64,000 bases of DNA. Source: Amycolatopsis echigonensis (GTDB lineage: Bacteria; Actinomycetota; Actinomycetes; Mycobacteriales; Pseudonocardiaceae). A model generated the notes under the pieces. It searched no databases. It saw only the letters and a list, made by a program, of their open reading frames with translations, and was not told where the DNA came from. The translations under genes were made by a program, and so were the position numbers. Location of the stretch: NCBI RefSeq assembly GCF_014174495.1, contig NZ_JACJHR010000026.1, forward strand, positions 46,449 to 110,448. The letters run 5' to 3'. Within the stretch, counting starts at the first letter, position 1. Each line of letters begins with the position of its first letter. Positions 45,533 to 53,704 of this stretch are shown one piece after another.

Positions 45533-45844
45533 TCAGCACTTGGCCCCGGACACCGGCGTCACGAAGCTGTCCGCGACCCACTTGCCGTCGGCGATCTTCC
45601 GGAACCCGTTCTGCACCACGGGTTGTGCGTCGAATTCCGCGCCGCGCAAGTACTTCCCGACGACTTTGCCGTTCCCCGCCGCGGTTTCCCGCGCGTTGAG
45701 CACGTCCGCGGTCACCGAGACCTTGCAGCCGGTCGGGGATCCCTGCGCGTCGGCCTGGCCTTTCTGACCGAGCGCGTAGATGACCACAACCGCCGCGACG
45801 ACTCCGATAATCATCAGTGTCTTCTTGGGCAAACCCAGAATCAC
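45533..45844 (-). CDS. Small membrane-anchored SH3b-domain protein
   Basis: A 103-residue protein. A single N-terminal span (KTLMIIGVVAAVVVIYALG) places the rest outside the membrane. Residues 38-95 form a bacterial SH3 (SH3b) domain: VTADVLNARETAAGNGKVVGKYLRGAEF, then KIADGKWVADSFVTPV. Cysteines at about 40 and at the C-terminus (GAKC) could form a disulfide. Such domains bind peptidoglycan or proteins at the cell wall. Single gene. Confidence 0.8.
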   Translation of the reverse strand: MILGLPKKTLMIIGVVAAVVVIYALGQKGQADAQGSPTGCKVSVTADVLNARETAAGNGKVVGKYLRGAEFDAQPVVQNGFRKIADGKWVADSFVTPVSGAKC

Positions 45845-45970
45845 GGCCGCTCCTCAGTCGCGAAAACCCCTTGTCCAGAGTAGGCAGTCCGCCCGTGCCC
45901 GAACAGGTTCTCGCTCCCATTCCACCCGGAGGTGCCAATCCTGTCATCAGCACAACACGAAGAGTGACAA

Positions 45971-46013
45971 AAAAAGAAGGGCACCTCGGAAGACTCCTCC
46001 GAGGTGCCCTTCT
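45971..46013 (-). terminator. Rho-independent terminator of icd
   Basis: AGAAGGGCACCTCGGA (45975-45990), loop AGACTCC, TCCGAGGTGCCCTTCT (45998-46013): a perfect 16-bp stem. On the minus strand it is followed by a run of seven U (A run at 45969-45975 on the plus strand). It lies 21 bases after the icd stop. Confidence 0.95.
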
Positions 46014-46033
46014 CTCAAACGGCTAAAGAAAGA

Positions 46034-47257
46034 TCAGCCCTGCGCGATCTTCTTGGCCAGGTTCTCGTCCAGCGTCGCGAGGAACTCCTCGGTCGTCTGC
46101 CATTCCTGGTCCTTGCCGACCAGCAGCGCGAGGTCCTTGGTCATCTTGCCGCCCTCGACGGTGTCGACGACGACCTGCTCCAGCTTGTTCGCGAAGCCGA
46201 TCAGCTCGGAGTTGCCGTCCAGCTTGCCGCGGTGCTCGAGGCCCCGGGTCCACGCGTAGATCGAGGCGATCGGGTTCGTGGAGGTCGGCTTGCCCTGCTG
46301 GTGCTGGCGGTAGTGCCGGGTGACCGTGCCGTGCGCGGCCTCGGCCTCGACCGTCTTGCCGTCCGGCGTGCGCAGCACCGAGGTCATCAGGCCGAGCGAA
46401 CCGAAGCCCTGCGCGACGGTGTCGGACTGGACGTCGCCGTCGTAGTTCTTGCACGCCCAGACGTAGCCGCCCTCCCACTTGAGCGACGCGGCGACCATGT
46501 CGTCGATCAGCCGGTGCTCGTAGGTGATGCCCTTGGCGTCGAAGTCGGCCTTGAACTCGGTCTCGAAGATCTCCTGGAACACGTCCTTGAACATGCCGTC
46601 GTAGGCCTTGAGGATCGTGTTCTTGGTCGACAGGTAGACCGGGTACTCGCGGTCGAGGCCGTACTGCAGCGACGCGCGCGCGAAGTCCTCGATCGACTTG
46701 CGGAAGTTGAACATCCCCATCGCGACGCCGCCGCCCTCGGGGAAGTTCGCGACCTGGAACTCCATCGGCTCGGAGCCGTCTTCGGGGGTGTAGGTCATCG
46801 TCAGGGTGCCCGGGCCGGGGACCTTGAAGTTGGTGGCCTTGTACTGGTCGCCGTGCGCGTGGCGGCCGATGATGATCGGCTTGGTCCAGCCGGGTACCAG
46901 CCGGGGCACGTTGCGCATGACGATCGGCTCGCGGAAGATCACGCCGCCGAGGATGTTGCGGATGGTGCCGTTCGGGGACACCCACATCTTCTTGAGGCCG
47001 AACTCCTCCACGCGCGCCTCGTCGGGCGTGATCGTGGCGCATTTGACGCCGACGCCGTGCTGCTTGATGGCGTTGGCGGCGTCGACGGTGATCTGGTCGT
47101 CGGTGCGGTCCCGCTCCTCGATGCCCAGGTCGTAGTAGTCCAGGTTGACGTCCAGGTACGGGTGGATCAGCTTGTCCTTGATGAACTGCCAGATAATGCG
47201 GGTCATCTCGTCGCCGTCGAGTTCGACAACGGTGCCCTGGACCTTGATCTTGGCCAT
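46034..47257 (-). CDS. icd: NADP-dependent isocitrate dehydrogenase
   Basis: A 407-residue enzyme of the eukaryote-like homodimeric class. It begins [24 protein letters not shown]. Substrate and metal residues are visible in [25 protein letters not shown], and the Lys/Asp region [20 protein letters not shown]. The NADP-binding segment is [23 protein letters not shown], with the Arg/His typical for NADP. It makes 2-oxoglutarate and NADPH in the TCA cycle. Single gene with a strong terminator. Confidence 0.96.
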   Translation of the reverse strand: MAKIKVQGTVVELDGDEMTRIIWQFIKDKLIHPYLDVNLDYYDLGIEERDRTDDQITVDAANAIKQHGVGVKCATITPDEARVEEFGLKKMWVSPNGTIRNILGGVIFREPIVMRNVPRLVPGWTKPIIIGRHAHGDQYKATNFKVPGPGTLTMTYTPEDGSEPMEFQVANFPEGGGVAMGMFNFRKSIEDFARASLQYGLDREYPVYLSTKNTILKAYDGMFKDVFQEIFETEFKADFDAKGITYEHRLIDDMVAASLKWEGGYVWACKNYDGDVQSDTVAQGFGSLGLMTSVLRTPDGKTVEAEAAHGTVTRHYRQHQQGKPTSTNPIASIYAWTRGLEHRGKLDGNSELIGFANKLEQVVVDTVEGGKMTKDLALLVGKDQEWQTTEEFLATLDENLAKKIAQG

Positions 47258-47484
47258 GAGCAGCGGTGCTCCTTCCGCGGATCTTCGCGTTCGCTTCTTC
47301 GCTCTCCGATAGCGGTACAAGCGTACTGCTTAACAGAGCTGGATGGTTCCAGAAGTGGTCGGAATCAAGTCTCTACCACCCTTGACCCGGCCTTCCGACC
47401 GGGCGCTGTCCGGCCCGCCCGGCCGTGGGGGAACCGGACGAGTCCGGCGATCATCCCATCGCGCAACCACCGCCTGGGAGGTCA

Positions 47485-47761
47485 CCGTCCTGTCGTACCC
47501 CGCGCCCTGCCTCGCCCAATCAGCGACGGACAGTCGCGCTCGGCGCTTGGTCGTCGGCCTGGCCGATCGTCGGCGGGGTGGTCTGGGGCGTGCTGCCCGG
47601 TGCGGCCACGCTCGTGTCGCCGCGGACGGGAATCGACCTGCTGCGCCTGTTGCCGGGCGACGAGCGGGCGGCCGAATTCGGCGGGCGGCTGGTTCCTCGG
47701 CGCCGGATTCCTGCTGGTCGGCACGGGCCTCGCGGCGACGCTCGCGCGACGGCGCAGGTAG
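47485..47761 (+). pseudogene. Probable frameshifted two-span membrane protein gene
   Basis: One frame encodes GAWSSAWPIVGGVVWGVLPGAATLV followed by RTGIDLLRLLPGDERAAEFGG, then turns into Arg/Pro-rich sequence. A second frame continues the sense from about 47688 with WFLGAGFLLVGTGLAATLARRRR and a stop at 47761. Joined by one base shift within the GGCGGGCGGC run, they give a sensible small protein with two membrane spans and a basic tail. The N-terminal start is unclear. It may be a recent pseudogene or a sequencing slip. Confidence 0.5.
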
Positions 47762-47798
47762 CGGCAGCGCGGTGCGGGCCCGGTGAGACTATTTGCAG

Positions 47799-48164
47799 AT
47801 GGGATTGTTCACCGTAGCCGAGGCCCGCGCCGAACTCGCCCGGCTGCTTCCCGTGCTCGCCGAGCTGATCCGGGTCCGCGCCGACGCCGCCGAACTCGCC
47901 GCGTCCCTGCGTCCGGGCGGGCGGGACACGAGCCTCGGCGGCCTGCCGGAGTGGAAGGCCGCGCAGGCGCGGCTGGACGACCTGATGACCGCGATCCAGG
48001 CGACCGGGGCGGAGCTGAAGGGGTTCGCCCCGCTGCTGGTGGACTTCCCGGCCTCGCTCGACGGCGACGACGTGCTGCTCTGCTGGCTCGAAGGCGACCG
48101 CGAACTGTCCTGGTACCACCGGGCCGACCTCGGTTTCGCCGGCCGTCGTCGCTTGCCCGAATAA
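47799..48164 (+). CDS. DUF2203 family protein
   Basis: A 121-residue helical protein. The start MGLFTVAEARAELARLLPVLAELIRVRADAAELAA and the centre KGFAPLLVDFPA, followed by LLCWLEGDRELSWYHRADLGFAGRRRLPE, match DUF2203, a cytoplasmic family of unknown role. Start ATG 47799; a TTG at 47793 is also in frame. It precedes a methyltransferase gene by 29 bases and may be cotranscribed. Confidence 0.82.
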   Translation: MGLFTVAEARAELARLLPVLAELIRVRADAAELAASLRPGGRDTSLGGLPEWKAAQARLDDLMTAIQATGAELKGFAPLLVDFPASLDGDDVLLCWLEGDRELSWYHRADLGFAGRRRLPE

Positions 48165-48193
48165 TCACTGGTCAAGCGCACTACGGTGGCTGG

Positions 48194-48793
48194 GTGAGCA
48201 CACTTTTCGACGCCGACGCGGCGGGATACGACGAGGACACCTTCCATCCGTATGTGGCCGAGCAGCTGATCAGCGGCCTCCCCCAGAAGCCCGGCCTGCT
48301 GGTCGACGTCGCCGCGGGCACCGGCGCCGCGGCCTTCGCGGCACTGCGGCTCGAACCGGCCGCGGTGTTCGCGATCGACCTCTCCCCCGCGATGATCGAG
48401 ATCGCCCGAGCCAAGGCCGCCGACCGCGACCCGTCCGGCCGGATCACCTGGCACGTCGGGTCCGCGGTCCCGCTGCCGATCGGAGACGGCGAGGCCGACG
48501 CGGTCGTCTGCGCGTCCGCACTGCACTTCCTCGGCCCGAGCGCCTTGACCGACTGGCGGCGAGTGCTGCGTCCGGGCGGCAAGCTGGCGTTCAGCGTGGT
48601 GTCGTCGGAACGCTTCAAGCCGGGCGGCAAGTTCGCCGAGGTGATCCCGCGAGACCTGCGCATCCCGGGCACCCTCGACGAAGCCGCCGCGCTGGCCACC
48701 GACGCCGGGTTCAGCTCGGCGAAGGCACAGCACGTGACGCTTGATCAGGGTGACCGGGTACGGCAGGTTTTCGCGGTGTTCGCGGAGGCTTAA
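48194..48793 (+). CDS. Class I SAM-dependent methyltransferase
   Basis: A 199-residue methyltransferase. SAM motif I is DVAAGTGAAA near residues 38-47 and the acidic strand end is FAIDLSPAM near 60. ALHFLGPSALTDWRRVLRPGG is the usual post-IV motif. It belongs to the methyltransferase 11/25 group; substrate unknown. The GTG at 48194 is 29 bases after the DUF2203 stop. Its TAA overlaps the convergent secreted-protein gene by four bases. Confidence 0.85.
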   Translation: MSTLFDADAAGYDEDTFHPYVAEQLISGLPQKPGLLVDVAAGTGAAAFAALRLEPAAVFAIDLSPAMIEIARAKAADRDPSGRITWHVGSAVPLPIGDGEADAVVCASALHFLGPSALTDWRRVLRPGGKLAFSVVSSERFKPGGKFAEVIPRDLRIPGTLDEAAALATDAGFSSAKAQHVTLDQGDRVRQVFAVFAEA

Positions 48794-49296
48794 CGGTGGA
48801 AGTGCGCTTCGCCGCGGGTCACTGCGGCGGAGCAGCGCAGGACAAAGGTGACGTCGAGGTCGGTCACCGCTCCGTCGGCGGCGCGGGTCAGGCGGGAGAC
48901 GGTGAAGTCGGCCGTCGCTCCTGGGGCGGCGCAAGCACCTGTGCCGCCCGCCCGGGTTCCGCGAAACGCGATGAAGCCGGGCGTCGCGAGCTGGGGCGAG
49001 TTCTGCTGCCGGACAGCGGCGTTCGAGTAAGTCCCCTCGTGCAGCTGCTGTCCGGCAGGCGCGCTGAGTTCCAGCCGGGCCCAATCCCAGCCGTCGGGCG
49101 ACTCGGCGTCCACCTTCACCGCGCCGCCGTACTCCCATGCCGTGACCTCGTCGGCGGTCCACGAAGCACTGCCTTCAAACGGGTATGCGCCTTCGTCCGA
49201 GGTGTAGCCGAACCCGACCGTCGGGTCCGCGTGCGCGACCGATGCGGTGCCGAACGCGATACCCACGGCAGCGACGACCGCCAAGATTTTCCGCAT
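48790..49296 (-). CDS. Small secreted protein of unknown function
   Basis: A 168-residue protein with a signal peptide MRKILAVVAAVGIAFGTASVAHADP, likely cut after AHA. The mature part is beta-rich with many Ser, Gly and Trp residues (SWTADEVTAWEYGGAV) and two cysteines (GACAAPG and VLRCSAA) that could form a disulfide. GGGGAGGG precedes the ATG at 49296. No family recognised; it may be a secreted inhibitor-like or surface protein. Confidence 0.7.
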   Translation of the reverse strand: MRKILAVVAAVGIAFGTASVAHADPTVGFGYTSDEGAYPFEGSASWTADEVTAWEYGGAVKVDAESPDGWDWARLELSAPAGQQLHEGTYSNAAVRQQNSPQLATPGFIAFRGTRAGGTGACAAPGATADFTVSRLTRAADGAVTDLDVTFVLRCSAAVTRGEAHFHR

Positions 49297-49363
49297 GATT
49301 TCCCTCCCCTGGGCTGCTTCCGATCTCGGCAGGATTCCTGGCCCTGCGGCGAAAACCCCCCGT

Positions 49364-49777
49364 TCAGTCGTGCAGCCGAGCGCCCTTGAGGATCTTGTCC
49401 ACCGCGTTCTTCGGCCCGTGCACAGCCATCCCCGCCAACGCCAGTTTCTCCCTCGGCACCGCCCGCACCGCCGCGCGATTGTCGACGTCATTGCCGGTCT
49501 GGAACAGTTCATCGGTGAAGATCGAGAACCGCAGACCCCGCGTGAGCGCGCGGCTGTGCGCCAGCGCGAGCGTCTCGGCGGAGCCGGAGAACACGAGTAC
49601 CGGCTGGCGGAACATCGGCAGGTACTCGGTGTCGTCGGCGTCGAGGTAGGGCTCGCCGATCAACTCGGGCGTCGTGTGGGCCACGCCGCTCACCAGGAAC
49701 GCCGTGACGTTCAGCCGTTGCCACGAGGCCAAGTCGTCCCGCAGCAGCACGGCGATCTTCGTGTCGAATCGGTTCAT
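49364..49777 (-). CDS. DUF2000 family protein
   Basis: A 137-residue protein beginning MNRFDTKIAVLLRDDLASWQRLNVTAFLVSG. It contains GEPYLDADDTEYLPMFRQPVLVFSG and the closing AGMAVHGPKNAVDKILKGARL, all typical of DUF2000, which has a peptidyl-tRNA hydrolase 2-like fold. Role unknown. The start at 49777 is preferred over 49789. It is divergent from an AraC-family regulator only 50 bases away, an arrangement suggesting control by it. Confidence 0.83.
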   Translation of the reverse strand: MNRFDTKIAVLLRDDLASWQRLNVTAFLVSGVAHTTPELIGEPYLDADDTEYLPMFRQPVLVFSGSAETLALAHSRALTRGLRFSIFTDELFQTGNDVDNRAAVRAVPREKLALAGMAVHGPKNAVDKILKGARLHD

Positions 49778-49827
49778 GCGCGACAGCATCGGCTCGGCGC
49801 CGCGCGCGGGTCTTGTACGTTTTGAAC

Positions 49828-50589
49828 ATGACGGTGTCGGCCTGGCGTCCTTCGGTGCCCGGAATCGCCGAGGCGTTCCATGCCCGGTTCACCGACCACG
49901 CCTACCCCGCGCATACGCACGACACCTGGACGCTGCTGATCGTCGACGACGGTGCCATCAGCTACGACCTCGACCGCCATCATCACGGCGCACTAGGCAC
50001 CGCTGTCACGCTGCTGCCGCCGAACGTCGCACACGATGGGCGCGCCACGACCAGCTACGGGTTCCGCAAACGCGTGCTCTACCTCGACGCCGCCGTCCTC
50101 GGCGAAGACCTGATCGGGGCCGCCGTCGACCAGCCGAGCCTGGCGGATCCGTTGCTGCGCACCAGGATCCACCAGCTGCACCAGTCGCTCGCCGAACCGC
50201 TGGAAGCCGAAAGCCGCCTCGCGCTGGTCACCCAGCGACTCCGTAGCCACCTCGGCCGCCCGACGAGCACGCCGCCCGACCGCGGCCTGGCCGACGACCT
50301 GCGCGACCTCCTGGACGAGCGCCTCCCCGATTCCCTGACTCTGGCCGACGCCTCCGAGGTACTGGGTGCGCACCCCGTCCACCTGGTCCGCGCCTTCGGC
50401 CGCCGCTTCGGACTGCCGCCGCACCGGTACGTCACCGGCCGCCGCGTCGACCACGCCCGCCGCCTCCTGCTCGACGGCACCCCGCCCGCCGCCGTCGCGG
50501 CCACGGCGGGGTTCGCCGACCAGGCGCACCTGACCCGGCACTTCCGCCGCTACCTCGGCACCACCCCGGCCCGCTTCGCACGCGGCTGA
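49828..50589 (+). CDS. AraC-family transcriptional regulator
   Basis: A 253-residue regulator. An N-terminal cupin-type AraC ligand domain (HARFTDHAYPAHTHDTWTLLIVDDG, residues 15-45) is followed from about 150 by two helix-turn-helix units: LADASEVLGAHPVHLVRAFGRRFGLPPHRYVTGRRVDHARRLL and VAATAGFADQAHLTRHFRRYLGTTPARF. The ATG at 49828 has no clear ribosome binding site. Divergent from DUF2000, its probable target. Confidence 0.87.
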   Translation: MTVSAWRPSVPGIAEAFHARFTDHAYPAHTHDTWTLLIVDDGAISYDLDRHHHGALGTAVTLLPPNVAHDGRATTSYGFRKRVLYLDAAVLGEDLIGAAVDQPSLADPLLRTRIHQLHQSLAEPLEAESRLALVTQRLRSHLGRPTSTPPDRGLADDLRDLLDERLPDSLTLADASEVLGAHPVHLVRAFGRRFGLPPHRYVTGRRVDHARRLLLDGTPPAAVAATAGFADQAHLTRHFRRYLGTTPARFARG

Positions 50590-50616
50590 CCGGGCGGTTT
50601 GTGCGAAGATGGCCCC

Positions 50617-51198
50617 ATGCTGCGCGAACTGCACCTGACCGGCGACCCGGCGGCCGACAAGCTGCTCAACGACGACCCGTTCGCCCTGCTCACCGGCATG
50701 CTCCTGGACCAGCAGTACCCGATGGAGCACGCCTTCGCGGGCCCGCGGAAGATCGCCGACCGGATGGACGGCTTCGACCTGCGCAAGATCGCCGCGACGG
50801 ACGTCGACAAGTTCGTCGAGATGTGCGTGGTGCCGCCGGCCATCCACCGCTACGGCGGCTCGATGGCGCGCCGGGTGCACGCGCTCGCGCTGCACATCAT
50901 CGAGAACTACGACGGCCGCACCGAGGGAATCTGGCTCGACGGACGCCCCAAACCGGACGGCCAGGAGGTGCTGAAGCGGCTCAAGGCACTGCCCGGTTTC
51001 GGCGAGCAGAAGGCGAAGATCTTCCTGGCGCTGCTGGGCAAACAGCGCGGAGTGGCCCCGAAGGGCTGGCGAGAAGCCGCCGGTGCCTACGGCGACCGCG
51101 GCTCGCGTCGGTCCATCGCGGACGTGACGGACGCCAAGACGCTCGGCGAGGTGCGCGCGTTCAAGAAGGCCGCGAAGGCCGCCGCCAAGGCGAACTGA
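50617..51198 (+). CDS. HhH-GPD-type base-excision repair protein
   Basis: A 193-residue helix-hairpin-helix protein. LKRLKALPGFGEQKAKIFLALLGKQ is the hairpin with the GFG turn, and the N-terminal part DPFALLTGMLLDQQYPMEHAFAGP corresponds to the glycosylase core start. The usual catalytic Asp after the hairpin (in VDxHV) is not evident; the sequence there is KGWREAAGAYGD. The annotated role in this family is base excision repair; activity here is uncertain. Starts at ATG 50617. Confidence 0.78.
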   Translation: MLRELHLTGDPAADKLLNDDPFALLTGMLLDQQYPMEHAFAGPRKIADRMDGFDLRKIAATDVDKFVEMCVVPPAIHRYGGSMARRVHALALHIIENYDGRTEGIWLDGRPKPDGQEVLKRLKALPGFGEQKAKIFLALLGKQRGVAPKGWREAAGAYGDRGSRRSIADVTDAKTLGEVRAFKKAAKAAAKAN

Positions 51199-51237
51199 CT
51201 CGTGAGTGTTCATCCCGGTTAGAACCGGCATAGGCAC

Positions 51238-51927
51238 TCACAAGCCTCGCGCGAACCACACCACGTCCGGTTCTCCGCGCGGCACCGGAATCTCCACCAC
51301 GTCCACCTCGGCGAACAGCTCCCGCAACCGAGCCGTGAACCGCGGTGCCGCGCCCGCGCTCCACACCGCCAGCACCCCGCCCGGACGCAGCAGTTGCGAC
51401 AACCGCTCGAGACCGGAAGCCGCGTACAGCGAGGCATTCCCTTCGGTGACCGTCCACTCTGGACCGTTGTCGATGTCCAGGCACAGCGCGTCGAACGTCT
51501 CGCTCGTCGTCCGCAGCCACTCCAGCAGATCCGCCTCGACCACCGTCACCCGCGGATCGTCCAAGGCCGCGCCGTGGACTTCGCGCAGCGGACCAGTCCG
51601 GTTCCAGGCGATCACCGCTGGCTCGCGTTCCACGACCACCACGGAACCGACCGCACGGTGATCCAGCGCGGCCCGCAGCGAGAACCCGACGCCGAGGCCG
51701 CCGATCAGCATCCGCGCGCCGGGCGCGAGCCGGTCGGCCGCTCCGGTCACGAGCAGCCGTTCCGACTCGCCATTGCGGGTGTCCATCAGGAACACCCCGT
51801 TTTCGATCACCTCGAACTCGGTGCCGTCGCGCCGCAGCACCAGTTCGCCCCCGTGCCCGGGCACGGTTTCCAGTACCTCCGCCACGTCCGGCAGCTTCTC
51901 AGACCGCGACCTCCTCGCGGACCTCAA
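51238..51927 (-). CDS. Spermidine synthase-like protein
   Basis: A 229-residue methyltransferase-fold protein. The segment MLIGGLGVGFSLRAALDHRAVGSVVVVEREPAVIAWNR matches the spermidine synthase nucleotide-binding core, with a Glu ending strand 2. DALCLDIDNGPEWTV is the next motif. The polyamine-binding Asp pair is not clear, so the true substrate is uncertain. The start at 51927 overlaps the end of the upstream MFS gene (stop 51899) by 29 bases, suggesting coupling. Confidence 0.75.
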   Translation of the reverse strand: MRSARRSRSEKLPDVAEVLETVPGHGGELVLRRDGTEFEVIENGVFLMDTRNGESERLLVTGAADRLAPGARMLIGGLGVGFSLRAALDHRAVGSVVVVEREPAVIAWNRTGPLREVHGAALDDPRVTVVEADLLEWLRTTSETFDALCLDIDNGPEWTVTEGNASLYAASGLERLSQLLRPGGVLAVWSAGAAPRFTARLRELFAEVDVVEIPVPRGEPDVVWFARGL

Positions 51928-53089
51928 CCCGCTTGCGCGCGCCCCAGAAGAACAAGACCACGAGCATCGCCGCGGCGGCGAGGACCGCGGCGACCTCCGG
52001 CAGGACGGTCGGTCCGGCCGAGGTCAGCACCGCACCGCCGACGACGCCGGACAGCCCGACGCCAAGGTAGATCGCCGACGCGTTGAGCGACAGCGCGAGA
52101 CCGGCGTGCCCCGGCGACAGTTCGATGAGCCGGTGCTGCAGCGGCGGGCTGAACGACCAGTTCGCCAAGCCCCACACGAACAACGTGATCCCGGCCCCGA
52201 CAACGGTCGTCGCGGTGAACGGCAGCAGCACCATCACGACGGTGAACCCGATGAGGATGATCAGCAGCGGCTTGCGCGGTCCCCACTTGTCCGCCGCACG
52301 GCCCCCGGCGAAGTTGCCGATCGCGCCGCCGATGCCGTAGCAGAAGAGCAGCACCGTGATCGTTCCGCCGGAGACACCGGCCGTGGCGGACAGGACCGGC
52401 GACACCAGCGTGTAGACCATGAACGCGGCCAGGCAAGCGAGCGTCGTGGTGACGAGCAACGCGACCACCCGCTTGTCCCGCGCCACCGCGAACCGCTCGG
52501 CGAGCCCGACGACTGGCGGCGGAGCGACCTTCGGCAACGCGACCTGCACGCCGATCGCGCCGAGCAGCGAGAGGATGCCGACGAACAGGAACGCGCCCTC
52601 GTAGCCGAACTGCTGGGAGATCACGCTGCCGAGCGGCACGCCGAAGATCAGTGCGATGGTGAGCCCGCCGAATACCAGGGAAACGGCTCGCCCGCGACGT
52701 TCCGGCGTAGTCAGTTCAGCGGCGACTGCGGTGGCAGCCGGGGTGTAGACAGCAGCCCCGACCGCCGTGACGACCCGTGCGATCAGCAGCGTGGTGTACC
52801 CCGGCGCGACGGCCGCGAAGACGTTCCCGACCGCGGCCACCGCGAGCGCGGCGACCAGCAGCGTGCGCCGCTCCCACCGGCCGGTGGCGGCGGCGAACAA
52901 CGGCGAGCCCACCGCGTACGCGATGGCGAACGACGTGACGAGCTGCGCCGCGGCCGTCGCGGAGATGTGCAGCTCAGAGGTCAGCGCCGGCAACAACCCG
53001 GCCACGATGTAGCCGCTGGTGCCGACGCCGAAGGCCCCGAACGCGAGCACCGAGTTCCGGGCCGCCGCCGAGGACGAGACGCTGGACAT
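51899..53089 (-). CDS. MFS transporter (DHA1 family), target of the ArsR gene
   Basis: A 396-residue transporter with twelve predicted spans. Motif A is visible as PLFAAATGRWERRTLLVAA; motif C-like glycine runs occur in span 5 (GLTIALIFGVPLGSVISQQFG). Relatives export drugs, sugars or arabinose-type compounds. ATG 53089 has GGGGGA seven bases upstream. It is divergent from an ArsR gene with 106 bases between, containing inverted repeats, so it is probably induced when the regulator releases. Confidence 0.88.
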   Translation of the reverse strand: MSSVSSSAAARNSVLAFGAFGVGTSGYIVAGLLPALTSELHISATAAAQLVTSFAIAYAVGSPLFAAATGRWERRTLLVAALAVAAVGNVFAAVAPGYTTLLIARVVTAVGAAVYTPAATAVAAELTTPERRGRAVSLVFGGLTIALIFGVPLGSVISQQFGYEGAFLFVGILSLLGAIGVQVALPKVAPPPVVGLAERFAVARDKRVVALLVTTTLACLAAFMVYTLVSPVLSATAGVSGGTITVLLFCYGIGGAIGNFAGGRAADKWGPRKPLLIILIGFTVVMVLLPFTATTVVGAGITLFVWGLANWSFSPPLQHRLIELSPGHAGLALSLNASAIYLGVGLSGVVGGAVLTSAGPTVLPEVAAVLAAAAMLVVLFFWGARKRVEVREEVAV

Positions 53090-53117
53090 GAGTCCCCCAA
53101 TGAGACCTGAACGGATA

Positions 53118-53139
53118 GTTCGACGAACGTCGTAGTTCG
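53118..53139. promoter_or_regulatory. Overlapping inverted repeats in the MFS/ArsR gap
   Basis: GTTCGACGAAC (53118-53128) is an 11-base palindrome, and CGAAC-N6-GTTCG (53124-53139) overlaps it. Related GTCGTA motifs continue toward the ArsR start. These are good candidate ArsR binding sites. Confidence 0.5.
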
Positions 53140-53195
53140 ATGATGACCGTACACGCACCCACCGACAAATTCGAGAACCGTCGTACTATGGACGC

Positions 53196-53519
53196 ATGCC
53201 CGCTCACGCCTCCCTCCCTCCGCTCGCCTATCCCGAGCGCGACGAGATCACCGTCGAAGCAGTGCTCCGCGCGCTGGCCGACCCGGTGCGGCTGGCGATG
53301 GTCCGGCAGCTGGCGAACTCCGAAACCGAGATCTCGTGCAACGGTTTCGAGGTGCCGGTGACCAAGTCCACACTCACCCATCACCTCGCGACCCTGCGCC
53401 AGGCCGGGGTGATCGCCGGCCGCCAGGAAGGCACGACCCGGTACAACTCGTTGCGCCGCAACGATCTCGACGCGCTCTTCCCCGGCCTGCTCGACGGCGT
53501 GCTGGCCGCGCCGCGCTGA
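53196..53519 (+). CDS. ArsR-family winged-helix regulator
   Basis: A 107-residue regulator. ALADPVRLAMVRQLANSETEIS and the recognition helix KSTLTHHLATLRQAGVIAGRQEGTTRYNSLRRNDL are standard ArsR features. It has one cysteine only, so it is unlikely to sense metals through a Cys pair; a small organic ligand or redox signal is more likely. Divergent from an MFS exporter. A rho-independent terminator follows at 53595-53630. Confidence 0.88.
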   Translation: MPAHASLPPLAYPERDEITVEAVLRALADPVRLAMVRQLANSETEISCNGFEVPVTKSTLTHHLATLRQAGVIAGRQEGTTRYNSLRRNDLDALFPGLLDGVLAAPR

Positions 53520-53594
53520 GCGGTCGCACTACGTGGCGGTCCTCACCCGAATACCGGGATGACAAGCCCGCCCTCCATCGGTTCAACTAGAGCG

Positions 53595-53630
53595 AGACAG
53601 CACGACGACGTCGGGGCTGTCTAGTTTTTT
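53595..53630 (+). terminator. Rho-independent terminator after the ArsR gene
   Basis: AGACAGC (53595-53601) and GCTGTCT (53616-53622) form a stem whose loop contains CGACGTCG; AG then six T follow (53625-53630). It is 75 bases after the ArsR stop and 75 bases before the next MFS gene. Confidence 0.85.
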
Positions 53631-53704
53631 GCCCTCGTTCTAAAGCGCTTCAGAAGCCTGCTGGCCAGGCGCTGAGCAATCGATTTCTTGAGGAAGGGAG
53701 AGCC

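Noticed and set aside
46004..47761. 585-codon plus-strand frame opposite icd
   Set aside because: Shadow of icd for most of its length. Only its last 25 codons look real, as the end of the frameshifted membrane gene.
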